64,000 bases of DNA from Elephas maximus indicus (GCF_024166365.1 NC_064834.1:59190001-59254000); one strand, 5' to 3'. Positions 33,256-44,636 are shown, numbered from the stretch's first letter. The notes: a model not told the origin generated them from the letters alone. A program made the numbers and translations.

Positions 33256-33560
33256 GATTTTCCAAAGCTGTAATCTTTACTGGGGAGTCCTGGTGGCGCA
33301 GTGGTTAAGAGCTTGGCTGCTAATCATAAGGTTGGTAGTTTGAATCCACCAGTCGCTCCCTGGAAACCCTATGGGGCAGCTCTACTCTGTCCTACAGGTT
33401 CACAGTGAGTGGGCTTGAGGTCAGTAAGTTTTTGTTTTTGTTTTTAGTCTTTACTGGAGCAGATCTCCAGGTTTTTCTCCCACAGAGACTTCAGTGGGTG
33501 CAAACCACCTATCTTTTGGTCAGCAGCTGAGTGTTTTAACCACTGCACCACCTTGGCTCC
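33256..33560 (-). mobile_element. AfroSINE, long form, split by another AfroSINE
   Basis: Pieces 33256-33283 ('gctgtaatctttactgg') and 33458-33560 ('agcagatctccaggtttttc', 'ttggtcagcagctgag') belong to one reverse, long-form AfroSINE interrupted by a younger forward copy. Confidence 0.85.
33274..33457 (+). mobile_element. AfroSINE, short form, nested, with TSD
   Basis: Body 33284-33447; 'ggagtcctggtggcgcagtg' head with a good A box, B-box 'gtagtttgaatcc', and a T/G-rich tail. TSD tctttactgg at 33274-33283 and 33448-33457. Confidence 0.95.
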
Positions 33561-33740
33561 TAATAATGACAAATACCTGTTGCCATCAAGTCGATACCAA
33601 CTCATATTGACCCTAAAGGACAGAGTAGAACGGCCCCATAGGGTTTCCAAAGAGCTGTTGGTGGATTCGAACTGCAGACCCGCTGGTTAGCGGTCAAGCT
33701 CTTAACCACTACACCACCAGGACTCTAATAAGGACAAATA
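33561..33740 (-). mobile_element. AfroSINE, short form, with 15-bp TSD
   Basis: Body 33576-33725; 'ccatcaagtcgataccaac' tail and 'ggttagcggtcaagctc' head. TSD taataatgacaaata / taataaggacaaata, one mismatch. It lies directly beside the nested pair. Confidence 0.95.
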
Positions 33741-34700
33741 AATGAATTGAAAATAAGAGGTGTTCATTCTCTCTGTTCAAACTAAGGGAAGTGGCTCTCC
33801 TTTCTAACTGGAAATTATTTCTGTCTCTTTGAAAAGTATGTAAATCAAGGCTGTTTCCCTCAAGGACCTGGGAATAATATCACTTTGAAATGTAATCATC
33901 AAGGAAGGTCATGCCCCAGCTTCTGGTTTCCTGGAAGGAGATAAGCAAAACTTTAGGCATCCTACCATAAAGATACTAGAAAAGTAGAGGTTTTTTTTGG
34001 AAAACATGAATGTAATGGGGTTGTATCTACTTCGCTATAAAGGGTCAGATTTCTTTACGTGTTTGCAGCCTCTTTAGTGTATTGCCTGTGATATATCACA
34101 TTCTGGTTTAATGCTTATTCAATAATAAAACTTTTCCTTCTTTTTTGTGGGGAGGTTTTCTGGGATGGGAGAAGATAGTACCTTTGTATTTCCCCAGCAC
34201 CTCTCCCTCCCCAAATTTTTAGCTTTGAGTGGGCAGTTGACTGGTGGGGCAATTTATTCTTGGGTCATATTCAGCCATCAAAAAAGAAAAAAAAAAAAGG
34301 AGCAAAGCGTTTGAAGTATTTTGATTGTTGTTGTCCTATTGAATCTAAAACCAAAAAAGAATTGGGGAGAAGGGAAAGGAAGGGAAGGTAGAAGATGCCA
34401 GAACTCTGCCATGTTCACATTTTTTCTTTTCCCCCAAGGCATACTATAATAAAAAATAGATAAGCTGCAAGGTGTCGGTGCTGTTTGGAGATGGGTTTGG
34501 TTTCTTTGCTGCACCGCTGGAGATCTATCTTCTTGACACTCCTCTCTTCCACCCCAGCTCCTGGAGTTCTTTCAGATCACTTCCCAGCAGGTCAGCGACG
34601 ACGACTGTGCCTGCCTTGGTTGTGATCATCACTCTGCTCTGATTTGGAGCACCTGCTGTCCATCAAACCCTGCTCTGGGTTTCAGGATTTGCTATCTCTA
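33741..34700. other. No recognised feature
   Basis: Unique-looking, with a purine-rich run at about 34360-34395. Confidence 0.4.
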
Positions 34701-34903
34701 GGAGCCCTGATGACCCAAATGGCTAAGCACTTAGCTACCAGCTGAAAGGTCAGGGATTCAAACCCACCCAAAAGCTACGTCGGGGAAAAGACCCGGTGAT
34801 CACTCCCTTAGAGATTACCAAAAAATCTTATGGCATTTCCGCCCTGTCATACAGGGTCACTGTGGGTCAGGATCAACTTGACAGCATACAACAACAACAA
34901 CAA
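34701..34903 (+). mobile_element. AfroSINE, long form
   Basis: 'ggagccctgatgacccaaatg' head, middle block ('ggggaaaagacccggtgatc') and (caa)n tail. Moderately diverged. Confidence 0.9.
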
Positions 34904-36269
34904 AGTACTCACATCCATTTTCGAAAAGGTTTTCCAGACCTGTAACCCTCTGGACTTCACTGACAACCAGATTCTGGGCGTGACCAGCTGCTTTTGAGAA
35001 GGGTTTCATGGCCTCACTATGAAAGGAACAAACTAGAGAGGCCATTGCCTCCTCCGTCCTCCTCCCTGAGAGAACAGAACACATGAAAAAGGAGTTCACT
35101 TCTCAGTTCTTCAGTGCTTCAGGAAATGCAGAGAAAAAAATCTAGTATTCTCAATGGGAAAATGGCACCAAGTTTCATCGGCATTTTTTGCAGGGGACAA
35201 CTTCAATGGAGGGATACCCACACTTAGCTGTGGCTCCTGCTCTGCTGGAAACCACTTCCCTACAACTCCCACCCACCAAATCCAACAACCCCTCAGTGCT
35301 CTAGCAACAGGGAACAGGGGATAGGAATGTCTCTTGAGGTGGCCCAACAAATAAAAGAGACACTAGTCCTCTTTTCAAGTGACCTACAACTTTCAGACTC
35401 AGGGTACTTACAGTTCTGATTTTTTTTCTTAATTAAAAAAAAGAGTAGATTACAATGTCTCTTCCTCTCCCTCTCCCTCACTTCTGCTCTCCTTGCCTTT
35501 TCTGTTTCTTGTTATTTCATAATTTTTATCTACCCTTCTACAAGAGCCAAAATTAGAGATTTAATAGTCTGACATCTCTGGTCATTAAAGTTATAGCGTG
35601 AGAAAGAGGAGAACAGAGCATGTTCACTCCTCAGCCCTCATCACACCCTGGACCATGAGGACCAGCCCTCCAGATGTGAGCACCCCCAGTACCAGGGCCA
35701 AGAAGTCATTTAGGCTGATGACTTTTTATCCTTCTTAATGGACACAAGAGGTCAGGATTGGAACTGATCCTCCTCTATATAAAGAGAAGCCTGTGCCATC
35801 AGGAAAGCCTGGGCAAACGGTGGGCTGGAGGCATCCCAGGGCACCAGGCCCAATCAGGTTAATGCTTCTCTGGGCTGGAGAGGAAGCACAGATGGAGGGA
35901 AAATGTGTCTGGGCTCTGGATTTTGTACTGGTTTTTGAGAACTCTGCTGGAGCTAAACAACCAGCAGTTTCAGTTTTGTTCAGTTGTATTTTGCTTTACT
36001 AATCAACTGTATGCTGCTTGTCATCAGCCATTAGATGATAACACAATGATTTTATTCATGTCACAAAAGGTGGTACTAAAGAGAGAAATTGATAGCAGGT
36101 ATCTTGCTTTGATTTTGGGGTTTTCTTACCCAGGAAGCCTAATGTGTGCTTTGAGGAAATCCTTGATCAAAATTAATCAGCCAGCAGCTTTTCTTTCATC
36201 TAAAGTTGTGAATCCTTTCTTTCCTGTTTGAAGCCAGGCTTACTAAATCTGAATTTTTAAAGATACAGC
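34904..36269. other. No recognised feature
   Basis: 1.3 kb of unique-looking DNA. Several minus frames at 34857-35481 have no domain. Confidence 0.4.
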
Positions 36270-36538
36270 TGGTGGAGGGCCAGAGACCACCTTGTGACCT
36301 GCTTTCAGCTGATCTCAGCAAAGAGGGAGGGCAGGGCTCACTCAATCATGTTAAGATTAGCCAATGGTTGGTCTTCTATATTCCTCCCTCCTCTTCTCTG
36401 TATAAGCCTCATTCTACCTAGCTTCTTGAAAACATTTGTTTCTTCTGGAATCAAAATGGTCTCCCTATGTGCATATAGAATAACTGCTCAGAATAAACTT
36501 TATGTTCAAATTTCATTGAGTTTTGACTATTTTTAGCA
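36270..36538 (+). mobile_element. Short LTR, copy 2, followed by a possible primer-binding site
   Basis: Related to 32492-32744: 'cagctgatctcag', 'tgttaagattagccaatgg', 'ggtctccctatgtgcat', AATAAA at 36492. It ends in ca at 36538. Two bases later 'tggtatcagcc' could be a tRNA primer-binding site, and 36539-37260 may be decayed internal sequence, but no viral protein motif is visible. Confidence 0.65.
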
Positions 36539-37264
36539 GTGGTATCAGCCTATGATGGAGAAATGCAGCTGGTTTGCATCAGTGGCAGAGCCTCTGGGGA
36601 GAGGTGGGAGTCCTCTTTAAAGTATGACTGCTTCTGTATGGAGAACTCCCTTTCTTTGGCCTTGATCCACAGATATATGAAGCCACTTCTTTCCAATTGT
36701 GAGATATTGATAATCACCAAAAATGAAGTGTGTCTTTTAAGTAAAGCCCAGTATCTAAGACTCTAGGACCCTTTGGAAATACTGGTGGGGGGACAGGGTA
36801 AAAAAGCATTTGGCCTTTAAGCTAAGTTTCAAGTCTAGTAATCTTTTACTGTTGTGGATCAGGCCCCATTTCTCAAATTTACCTTATGTCCCAAATTTGC
36901 TTTATAAATTAATTGGGGGTATTGTCAAAAAAATGGATTCCTATGCCCCTATTTTGGTGATAGGTTCTCTTAGGTCTGCAGAGGAGTGGGGATATTGTCC
37001 TTCTAGATGACTGATCTGACTACAAATTTGGGAAATGCATTTTAGGGATCAGATTTATTGGTGAATCTAGAGATGAAAGAGAAGCAAAGAGGTAAAAGTT
37101 ACGGGAAGGTTCAGATTTCACTCCAGCATAAAAAGGAACTTTCTAACAATCTGAGCTCCTGAGGAGAGCAGCTCACCAGCCAAGTCAGAGTTCAGTCTGA
37201 AGCTGGAGGATCACCTGTCGCTGAGGGGACGGAACCTGCAGCAGGTAAGGGCTGCATAGATAGC
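36539..37264 (+). other. Possible decayed retroviral internal region, otherwise unrecognised
   Basis: Follows the LTR and begins with a TGG that could start a primer-binding site. No gag, pol or env motif is recognisable in the short frames. Confidence 0.3.
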
Positions 37265-37812
37265 ATGTGTCTTAGGCTGCGTTCTCTAGAAAAGCAAAAG
37301 TAGTAAAGTGTATAAATATATATAGGGAGAGATTTATATCAAGGAAACAGCTCAAGTGATTGTATGGGTTGGAACGTCCCAAGTCCTTGGATCAGAATAG
37401 AGGCCTTTCCCAATTCACGGAGGTGCAGAAGCTGGTAAACCCAAGATCGGCAGGTTGCGGAGCAGAACTCTTGCTCGCAGGCCATGAAGATTGATGAATC
37501 CCAAGCTGGACAGGTAAGATGCTAGCTCAAGTACCAAGAACCAGAGGCAGACAAGAGACAGCTGCTGGATCCAGAACAAGCCAATGACCTTGGCAAGGTA
37601 AGCAGGAAGTTAGTAGGTGGCAGAAGGTGGAGAGATGAAGGCTGAGGGGGCAGTGAGCTGCCACAGGCCCCACCCCCACTGGTACCACTCAGTAGATTCC
37701 ATCATGGGGGTGATCACAAATCAAATTTCAACAGGGAAGGGATCACATTATACAACTGCCAAAACACTGAGAATCATGGCCTAGCCAAATTGACACACAA
37801 TCTTAACCATCA
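37265..37812 (-). mobile_element. LTR-like interspersed repeat
   Basis: Plus strand opens 'taggctgcgttctctagaaa' with 'gagagatttatatcaagg' and closes 'caatcttaaccatcag', a pattern common in mammals. Read on the minus strand it looks like an LTR ending with a polyadenylation-like region. Family not named with certainty. Confidence 0.6.
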
Positions 37813-37879
37813 GAGGATGTAAGCTCCCTTCTCAGCTTGTAGGCCTAAGATTTCAGAATTACAAAGTTGAAATTTTATT

Positions 37880-38005
37880 GATCATATCCCAAGCAGGCAT
37901 GACTACCTGTACCATACAAATAAGAAGATTAAGACTCAGAGACATTAAGCACATGCCCAAGTTCACGCAGCTGACAGGCAGCAGAACCACTAATCCAGGC
38001 CAACG
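37880..38005 (+). mobile_element. MIR fragment
   Basis: 'gaagattaagactcagagac', 'atgcccaagttcacgcagctg' and 'cagaaccactaatcc' match MIR. Confidence 0.7.
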
Positions 38006-38046
38006 CTGAGAGCAAACAACAAACCAGTATTTAAATAATGATGTCT

Positions 38047-38274
38047 AAAGTCAGTATAAGGAGCCCTGATGGTCCAACAGTGAACCACTTAGCTGTTAAC
38101 TGAAAGGTCAGTGGTTTGAACCCACCTAGCTGCTTAGTGGGAGAAAGACCTAGCAACCTGCTCCCATAAGACTACAACCTAGAAAACAGTGTGGGAGTAT
38201 TCTACTCTGTCACATGGGGTTGCTACAAGTTGAAAATTGACCCAACAGTACCCAACAACAACAAAGTCAGGATA
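38047..38274 (+). mobile_element. AfroSINE, long form, with 12-bp TSD
   Basis: Body 38059-38262; 'aggagccctgatggtcc' head, middle block, (caa)n tail. TSD aaagtcagtata / aaagtcaggata, one mismatch. Confidence 0.94.
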
Positions 38275-39034
38275 CCAGTATCCCTGAAAAAGATTCAGGG
38301 AGACAGGCCTGTGAATGACAAACAGGAAGGAATAACAGCAATTCCTCTTGAGATTTGTTTGGCCTTTGGCACAGGTCTGCTCTCTGCAGGGAGCATCTTC
38401 CTGTTTGATCTGACACCATCGTTGCCAGGAGAGAGGGTCACATCTGAAGCTGCACCGGTTTTGAGCTCCCTCAGTGGGATCAGGAAGACTCACTCCCTGC
38501 CACACCCACATTTGCCTGGGCCGGAGCTGGGGCTGGGGCTGGAGTGGGAGCAGAATGTCCAGAAACTTCCATTTGAATGCAGAAATGCTTAATCCCTGAG
38601 TGAGAAAATGAGCCTGCCATGAAAAAAGCAGAAACCTTCTGTCCCTGGTTCTAGGCAGAAAAACTGGCTGTGCCTACAGCTATGTGGCTCCTGAGGACAT
38701 ATTTGAGGAATTACGGCCAAAGAAACAGGGACACAAATGAGGAAGTGGGGTGCTCTTTTTCATCCTTGGTTTCTGGCAGTTCGGCCCTGGACCATCGTTG
38801 TTGTTATTGTTATGTCACACAGAGAAGACAAGGAGAAAGAAAAAAAGAAAAAGCCAGGTAAAACAAAACTAAGCATGAGACAGATTTTGTTAAATCTCAT
38901 AAAGGGGAACTTCAGAGAACTGTTGTAGCACTGACACTGTGTTAACAATGTACACAGCATTCCAATTTTGATGACTGGTGATTTCATTCAAATGAGGGCA
39001 AGAAAAAAATTAAAAAAAAAAAAATCCCAGTCAA
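38275..39034. other. No recognised feature
   Basis: Unique-looking. The 133-codon frame 38191-38592 starts inside the SINE and is not credible as a gene. Confidence 0.45.
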
Positions 39035-39470
39035 CATTTATTGAGCTTTTATCACATGACATGAGTGCTGCAAATAGTTAAGCACTCGGCTAGTGGTTGG
39101 TGGTTCAGAAGGTTGGTGGTTCAGAAGAAAGGCCTGGCATGGCCATCGAAAACCCCATGAGGCTCAGTTCTACTCTAACACACGTGTCTGCCATGAGTGG
39201 GAACGGACTCAACAGTACCTGGTTTGGTTTTGGTCTTAATCAGGTGACAAGCACTCTGCTAAGGCACTTGCCATGTGTTGATTCATGTTAGCATCTTGAA
39301 GATCCTAGGAGGTGGGTATTCTTATCTTTATGCTCATTTTACAGATAAGAAAACAGATACGCAAAGACATTTCAGTCACTTGGCCAATGTCACCATTTAG
39401 TAACAGGTAGAGCTGGGATTCAAGCTCAGGCAGTCTCGCTCAGAGCTCATGCTATTCTAGATTGCAGAAG
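39035..39470 (+). mobile_element. MIR split by an AfroSINE
   Basis: MIR begins 'caacatttattgagctttta' before the SINE and continues at 39234 with 'aagcactctgctaaggcac', 'cattttacagataagaaaac', 'gtagagctgggattcaagc'. It is one of the more complete MIRs here. Confidence 0.82.
39066..39233 (+). mobile_element. AfroSINE, degraded
   Basis: 'atagttaagcactcggctag' head with a duplicated 'ggttggtggttcagaag', tail 'gctcagttctactctaacac', and 'ggtttggttttgg' end. It sits inside a MIR. Confidence 0.82.
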
Positions 39471-39784
39471 TGTGCCTACAAATCAACAGAAGCAGCTAAT
39501 GTTCAAGGAGGGTTTTGCAACTGGCCCTAAAGTCACACAACAACTAATGAGGGAAAAATCGTGACTAAAACTCTCATCTCCTGGGTCAGGTCCCACGATC
39601 TTCTCCCAGCCTGAAAACAGCATCCTGGATGCAAGCTTCAGACAGACTCCTGAAGTTCCAATGCTCATCGGCAAGTCTGGACATTATAGATTTGCCCCTC
39701 TGGCATGTCATGAAACCCCTGTATTTGGAGAAACTTCCCGAATAAACTCTTAGAAAAGATGGTCACAGAGATTCAACTAAGCAA
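39471..39784. other. No recognised feature
   Basis: Apparently unique sequence. Confidence 0.4.
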
Positions 39785-39965
39785 CATTCACTGTGAATAC
39801 ACAGTGTGACAGGCCCTCACTGTGCCAGTGGCTTTCATAGCTTACGAAATCCTCACAGCCAACCTGGAAAATGGGTATATTTATTTCCATATTAGCAGAT
39901 AGTAAGTCACAGAGCTGGTTAACAGCAGAGAAGGAGTAAAAAGCTAATCTCCTGACTCTTGTCCC
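39785..39965 (+). mobile_element. MIR fragment
   Basis: 'gtgtgacaggccctcactgtg', 'gaaatcctcacagccaac', 'gtaagtcacagagctgg' in MIR order. Confidence 0.65.
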
Positions 39966-40394
39966 AGGCCTCTCCACATCTCAGTTTACCTCCTCAAATG
40001 GAAGAGAATGTTCTTGAAACAACAAAAAGGCTAAAACCATTCAAACTTGAACTTTAGCTACTTTGACTTTAATAGAATGCTGGTAAGATTTCTCTAAATG
40101 TCTTAGCTTTTAATAATTACTTAAATGGACCTCATAAACCAGGTAAGCCTGACTCTACTGCAGTGACCTGTTTTACTTTTCCTCATATAATTTTACTGAT
40201 ACCTGCAATCACCTTTTATAAAAGTAATATCCTCTTAAGGAAATAGAGTGGGCTTCTCTGAGGTTTTGCCTTCATGTTATCTTCTCACAGGCTGTAATCG
40301 TCCTAAAACACATAGTCGGGGTCAAACAAGTGGTTCCAAGCCTTTCTAAAAATAGAACAGATAGTTTTTCCAAATAAAAGAGCAGCCTCTTAGG

Positions 40395-40512
40395 GGGTGG
40401 GGAGGGAGAGAGAAAGAAGAAGAGGGAGTGGAAGGAGAAATGAGGAGAAGAAGATGAAGGAGTGAGAGAAGGGGAGGAAGAGAAGAAGAATGCGAAGGCG
40501 GAGAGAAAAGCT
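40395..40512 (+). repeat. Long purine-rich tract
   Basis: About 118 bases that are almost all A and G, interrupted by few pyrimidines. The minus-strand frame at 40346-40555 is the low-complexity Ser/Pro/Leu translation of this tract. Confidence 0.9.
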
Positions 40513-40522
40513 GCATCACACA

Positions 40523-40612
40523 GGAAGCCATATGATCATTGTTGCAACTACTCAACTTTGCCCTTGTAGCAGAAAAACAGCCACAGACAATATATGTAGT
40601 AGGAATGAACTG
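40523..40612 (+). mobile_element. hAT MITE fragment, same family as 43044-43684
   Basis: 'gccatatgatcattgttgc', 'gtagcagaaaaacagccac', 'agacaatatatg' closely match 43100-43180. Confidence 0.75.
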
Positions 40613-42107
40613 AGCCAGCCCCTGACACAGACTCTTGGTACTTACTAAATTTTCATGGAGCCATTCAGTGAGGATCTGAAATCAACACCACCAGGAAGAT
40701 TACGGCACCAAGACAACATAAAACTGGGTCTGTTTTCAGAAGAAGTGGACTTGAGCTGGAACCCAACTATGCATGTAGAATGGCAAGGGATTCACTCGAT
40801 AGAGACTTAAGAACACAGAGATGCCATCTTTTAGAACACCCTCACCTATACACCTTGGCATTCTGGTACAGTCCATCAGTGAAAGAAAGTCCCTGCCATT
40901 ACATAAACAGTTCTAATATTTTTAGTAGTAGAGTCTTACTCTTAATAGCAACTCACCAATTCAGTCATAACTTGTGGTTTCCACAAGTTGTTTGAACTGG
41001 TTAATTAATTTGGTTATTCCATTAGCTCCATTTCTAACTTCAGTGGGAATGGAGCACTAAAAGTCATTGCTGGGAGGAATTGGTCAAATAACTAACAATC
41101 AGTCATTCATTCTACATGCTCTCCTAATTTACACACCACTTCTTGTTCCTTCTCACAGCATCCCATATCAAGACCCAACTCAATCCTTTGCTTCCCTACT
41201 GAGATGCTTTCATGAATGATAACTCTGAAATAAAGATGTGAGGGAAGAAATTCAGCAATGAAAGTACAGCCTTCACTTCTTATTCATTAATTAATTAATT
41301 CAAAATTGGATAAATAAATCCTTCAGTTCATAAAAGCCCTAGAGCATTTGTTGGTATAGGGAATTGACTGATAGTTTTTTTTGGGGGGGGGGACAAAAGA
41401 CTTTGAATGTTTCCCCAAATTTTATTTCTTAACGTGAAAAGAACCTTTTTGCCATAAAAAACATTTACATCTATAGTCTTTTCTGAGAACTGAGCCATAC
41501 TAGGATAATTCAAGAAAGGGGGGACAAGCAACAGAAATGATTCCATTAGTAGCAGACTCAGCAGATATGCCTAGCTAAGCAATCTTAGCTAGAGCTTAAG
41601 CTATCTACCAATTCAGTTCCCTTGACTGAACTCAGCAGCCTAGATTCTCATACTTCCCTTGACCACATGAATTGAAAATGTGTATCTCATTCAGGAGGCT
41701 TTGAAGAGATGGCCAAATGCTATGAGGAATCTGGAGTGGTTGCTTATCTCCTATGCTACCATGAGGTAGTGATAAGTTTATAGGAGGCCACAGTAGAGTC
41801 ACTAACCTTGACAATGGCTTTGCTCATGAAAATGCTGGCCTTGTCTCTGTCTGACTTACATCCCCTCCCTCAGGGAGAAGTCATAGCACAGGTCTTTAAT
41901 TTTTCTCAGAACGGACTTGTAGTGAACTGCATGGAATTTGCATGTATTCAGCACCCAAGATGGACTTTGTAAGGAAATGCATGGAATTTTTATTCAGCAC
42001 ACATAGCTCAGTCAGGCAAGAGAAGATGAGAGAGCAAGTGTTTGTTAAGATTTAAGGTAAACCTTCCTGTTTAGGAATGCAGGCTCTTTTATCTAGTCAG
42101 ACACGAT
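40613..42107. other. Mostly unrecognised
   Basis: 1.5 kb unique-looking. 41100-41225 may be an L2 trace. A T-run then G-run (about 41373-41392) is homopolymeric. Confidence 0.4.
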
Positions 42108-42305
42108 GATTAAAAGGATTAAAAAAAAAAAAAAACCAAACCCACTGCCATCGAGTTGATTCCGACTCATAGCAACCCTACAGGACAGAGTAGAACTGCC
42201 CCATAGAGTTTCCAAGGAGCCCCCGGCGGATTTGAACTGCTGACCTCTTGGTTAGCAGCTGTAGCACTTAACCACTACGCCACCAGGGTTTCCGATTAAA
42301 AGGAT
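42108..42305 (-). mobile_element. AfroSINE, short form, with 12-bp TSD
   Basis: Body 42120-42293; A-run on the tail side, 'ccatcgagttgattccg' tail, 'ggttagcagctgtagcac' head. TSD gattaaaaggat perfect on both sides (42108-42119, 42294-42305). Confidence 0.96.
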
Positions 42306-42501
42306 AGGGAGATAAAATGTGATGTTTAAAACTTTTAAGCTGAGCTGCAAGTGACATGAAGATGGAAGAGACTTGTTAATGGAACAATGCTTGGTCACAT
42401 CTTGTTAAATGGGTTAAGAACTGCTCAGATGAACCTAATACTCAAATCAAGGTGGCAAAAATGGGCATAAATGTTCTTTCCCCCTCCTAAAATCTTTGGC
42501 C

Positions 42502-42683
42502 TGGCAAATTCCTGGAGCCCTGGTGGTACAGTGGTTAAGAGCTTGGCAAAAGGTCAGCAGTTTGAATCCACCCACTGCTCCTTGGAAACCCTGTGGGGCA
42601 GTTCTACTCTGTTCTATGGGGTCCTATGAATCGAAATCGACTCAATGGCAATGGGTTTGGTTTTTTGGTTTTTGGCAAATTTC
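42502..42683 (+). mobile_element. AfroSINE, short form, with TSD
   Basis: 'ggagccctggtggtacagtg' head and 'caatgggtttggtttttt' tail. TSD tggcaaattcc / tggcaaatttc. Confidence 0.94.
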
Positions 42684-42689
42684 TAATCA

Positions 42690-42920
42690 TGTATAAAGGC
42701 CAGCTCAAATACCACTACGTTGCGTAATCATTCTTTCCCACTTTCAGGAGGAATTAGTTGACTCTCTGACTCGCTTAGTCCCAACAGCAACTTGCAAAAA
42801 TCTTTATTATGGTCATTATGCACTTATGACAACAAATTGCAATTTTGCTGCTTCTGTACCTGCCCCTTCCGTACGCAACCTCAAGGACAAGGGCTACATC
42901 TCTGCACTTAGCACAACAAT
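42690..42920 (+). mobile_element. L2 fragment
   Basis: 'ccagctcaaataccactacg', 'aatcattctttcccactttc', 'caaggacaagggctacatctc' match the L2 3' region order. Confidence 0.6.
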
Positions 42921-43035
42921 AAGCTAAACCATGTTTTAACAGTTCTATTGTAAAAGCAATACATACACATGGGGAAAAAAATTCAAAATAACACAAGCAA
43001 ATATAAAAGAAATGGTTAAAAATGTCCTCCCTACC

Positions 43036-43692
43036 ATCTAGGTCAGGGGCCAGGAAGCTTTTTCTGTAAGGGGCCATATAGAAAATCTTTTAGTCTTTGC
43101 GGGCCATGTGATCGCTGTTAGAACTTCTCAACTCTGCTTTTGTAGCAGAAAAACAGCCACAGACAATACATAAAAACAAATGAGCATAATTGTGCATAAA
43201 TAAAACTTTATTTTTCTCGTAAAAAGACCAGGCTTAATGGTCTGACTGAGACTGGAGGGACCCTGGAGGTCATTGTCCCCAGACCCTTTGTTAGCCCAAG
43301 ATTGGAACCATTCCCGAAGCCAACTCTCCAGACAGGGATTGGACTGGACTATAAGATAATGACGCTGGTGAGGAGTGAGTTTCTTGGCTCAAGTAGACAC
43401 CTGAGACTATGCGGGCAGCTCCTGTCTGGAGGCGAAATGAGAAGGAAGAGGGGGACAGGAGCTGGTTGAATGGACATGGGAATACAGGGTGGAGAGGAGG
43501 AGTGTGCTAACTCATTAGGAGGAGAGCAGCTAGTACATAGCAAGGTGTGTATAACTTTTTGTATGAGAGACTTATTTGTAAACGTTCACTTAAAGCACAA
43601 TAAATAAATTAAAAAAACAAGAAACTTTATGAAAACAGGTGGTAGAGCAGATTCGGCCTGTGGGCCATAGTGTGAGCATCCCTGATCTAGAT
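43036..43692 (+). mobile_element. hAT-type MITE with 8-bp TSD, host to an L1 fragment
   Basis: Body 43044-43684, opening 'caggggccaggaagcttt' and closing 'gagcatccctg'. Flanked by atctaggt (43036-43043) and atctagat (43685-43692), an 8-bp TSD as expected for hAT transposition, one mismatch. Non-autonomous: no transposase. An L1 3' fragment splits it at 43212-43621. Confidence 0.85.
43203..43630 (+). mobile_element. L1 3' UTR fragment inside the hAT MITE, with TSD
   Basis: Body 43212-43621, closely resembling 8570-8970 of the earlier L1 ('gaccaggcttaatggtctgac', 'ggaaccattcccgaagccaac', 'ttcacttaaagcacaataaa'). TSD aaactttat at 43203-43211 and 43622-43630. Confidence 0.93.
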
Positions 43693-44550
43693 CACCAGTC
43701 TCACTTCTCAAATGAACAACTGTTAATAGTTCATTATAACAATTATTTGTTAATTAAGTAACATTTAATTAGCTGTTAATAAAACCAAAATGTAGCTTTT
43801 ACAGACAGCAAACAAAAACAAAAACAAAAAACACAATGTTCAGCTTGTCCTAGTTTCTTCAAAGAGCGCAAATGCCTAAAATACATAAACGAAAGAACTA
43901 AAACTTGGCTTGGGTGTTTGCCATCTACCTTTTTTTAAGTGGTTGGAGAGTCAAAAAAGCAAACGCATTTAAGCCACCGGCTTTACCACAGCCACAACTC
44001 AGCATGGGCTGTAAAACACAGCTTTTACCAGAAATGAAATTGCCAATTCTAGTTTGGTGCCCATATTAACCAAATCACAGCGTGAACTCTAATAGAAGGA
44101 CCTTGGGCTCATGTGGTCCAAACTAGAAATCTAGCCACTAGGGTGAATCTGGTTTCAAAGGTAAAAAGCATTCTGAGTTTAAAATAAATAAATAAATAAA
44201 GTTGGAAATACCCTTTGTCAAGTCAGGAGTACAGGCACGTGCCTCTAAAAGAACTGGTGGTTACTGGTTCCCCCTGTGCTTTGCAATCGGGTGCACATAT
44301 CATGAGTCCTTCAGCTGGAGGACATGGCATCTGTGAATAAAACATACCGAACTTATACCAAATTTGAGAGAGGGTTGTAAGGACATTAGAAACGATTCTA
44401 GTGAATGGAAGATGAAGTCCTACTCTGGTAATTTTAAAAAACTTTGTTGAATTACAAGTTCTCCATTGTTGCTCTCTCCTTTCGTTGTCTTCAGAACTTT
44501 TTTCTGATTCTCTTTTTAGGGCTCTGTGCCTCCATGTTTCTGACTCAGCT
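43693..44550. other. No recognised feature
   Basis: Unique-looking, with (caaaaa)-type A/C runs near 43810. Confidence 0.4.
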
Positions 44551-44636
44551 TCTCTCTCTCCCTCTCTCTCCTTTACTCCTTTTGTCTTTCTCCATCTCTC
44601 TCTTTTGTTCTCTCTCTTCTTCTCTCCTTTTGTCCT
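44550..44636 (+). repeat. Pyrimidine (CT)-rich tract
   Basis: Low-complexity tctctctc and cctttt run; the reading frames over it are artefacts. Confidence 0.9.

Noticed and set aside
33284-33400. tRNA-like A box, B box and head
   Set aside because: This and the similar stretches elsewhere are AfroSINE heads, not functional tRNA genes: they end in SINE bodies and have target duplications.
38191-38592. 133-codon frame
   Set aside because: It begins inside an AfroSINE (38059-38262) and runs into unique DNA; no recognised motif.
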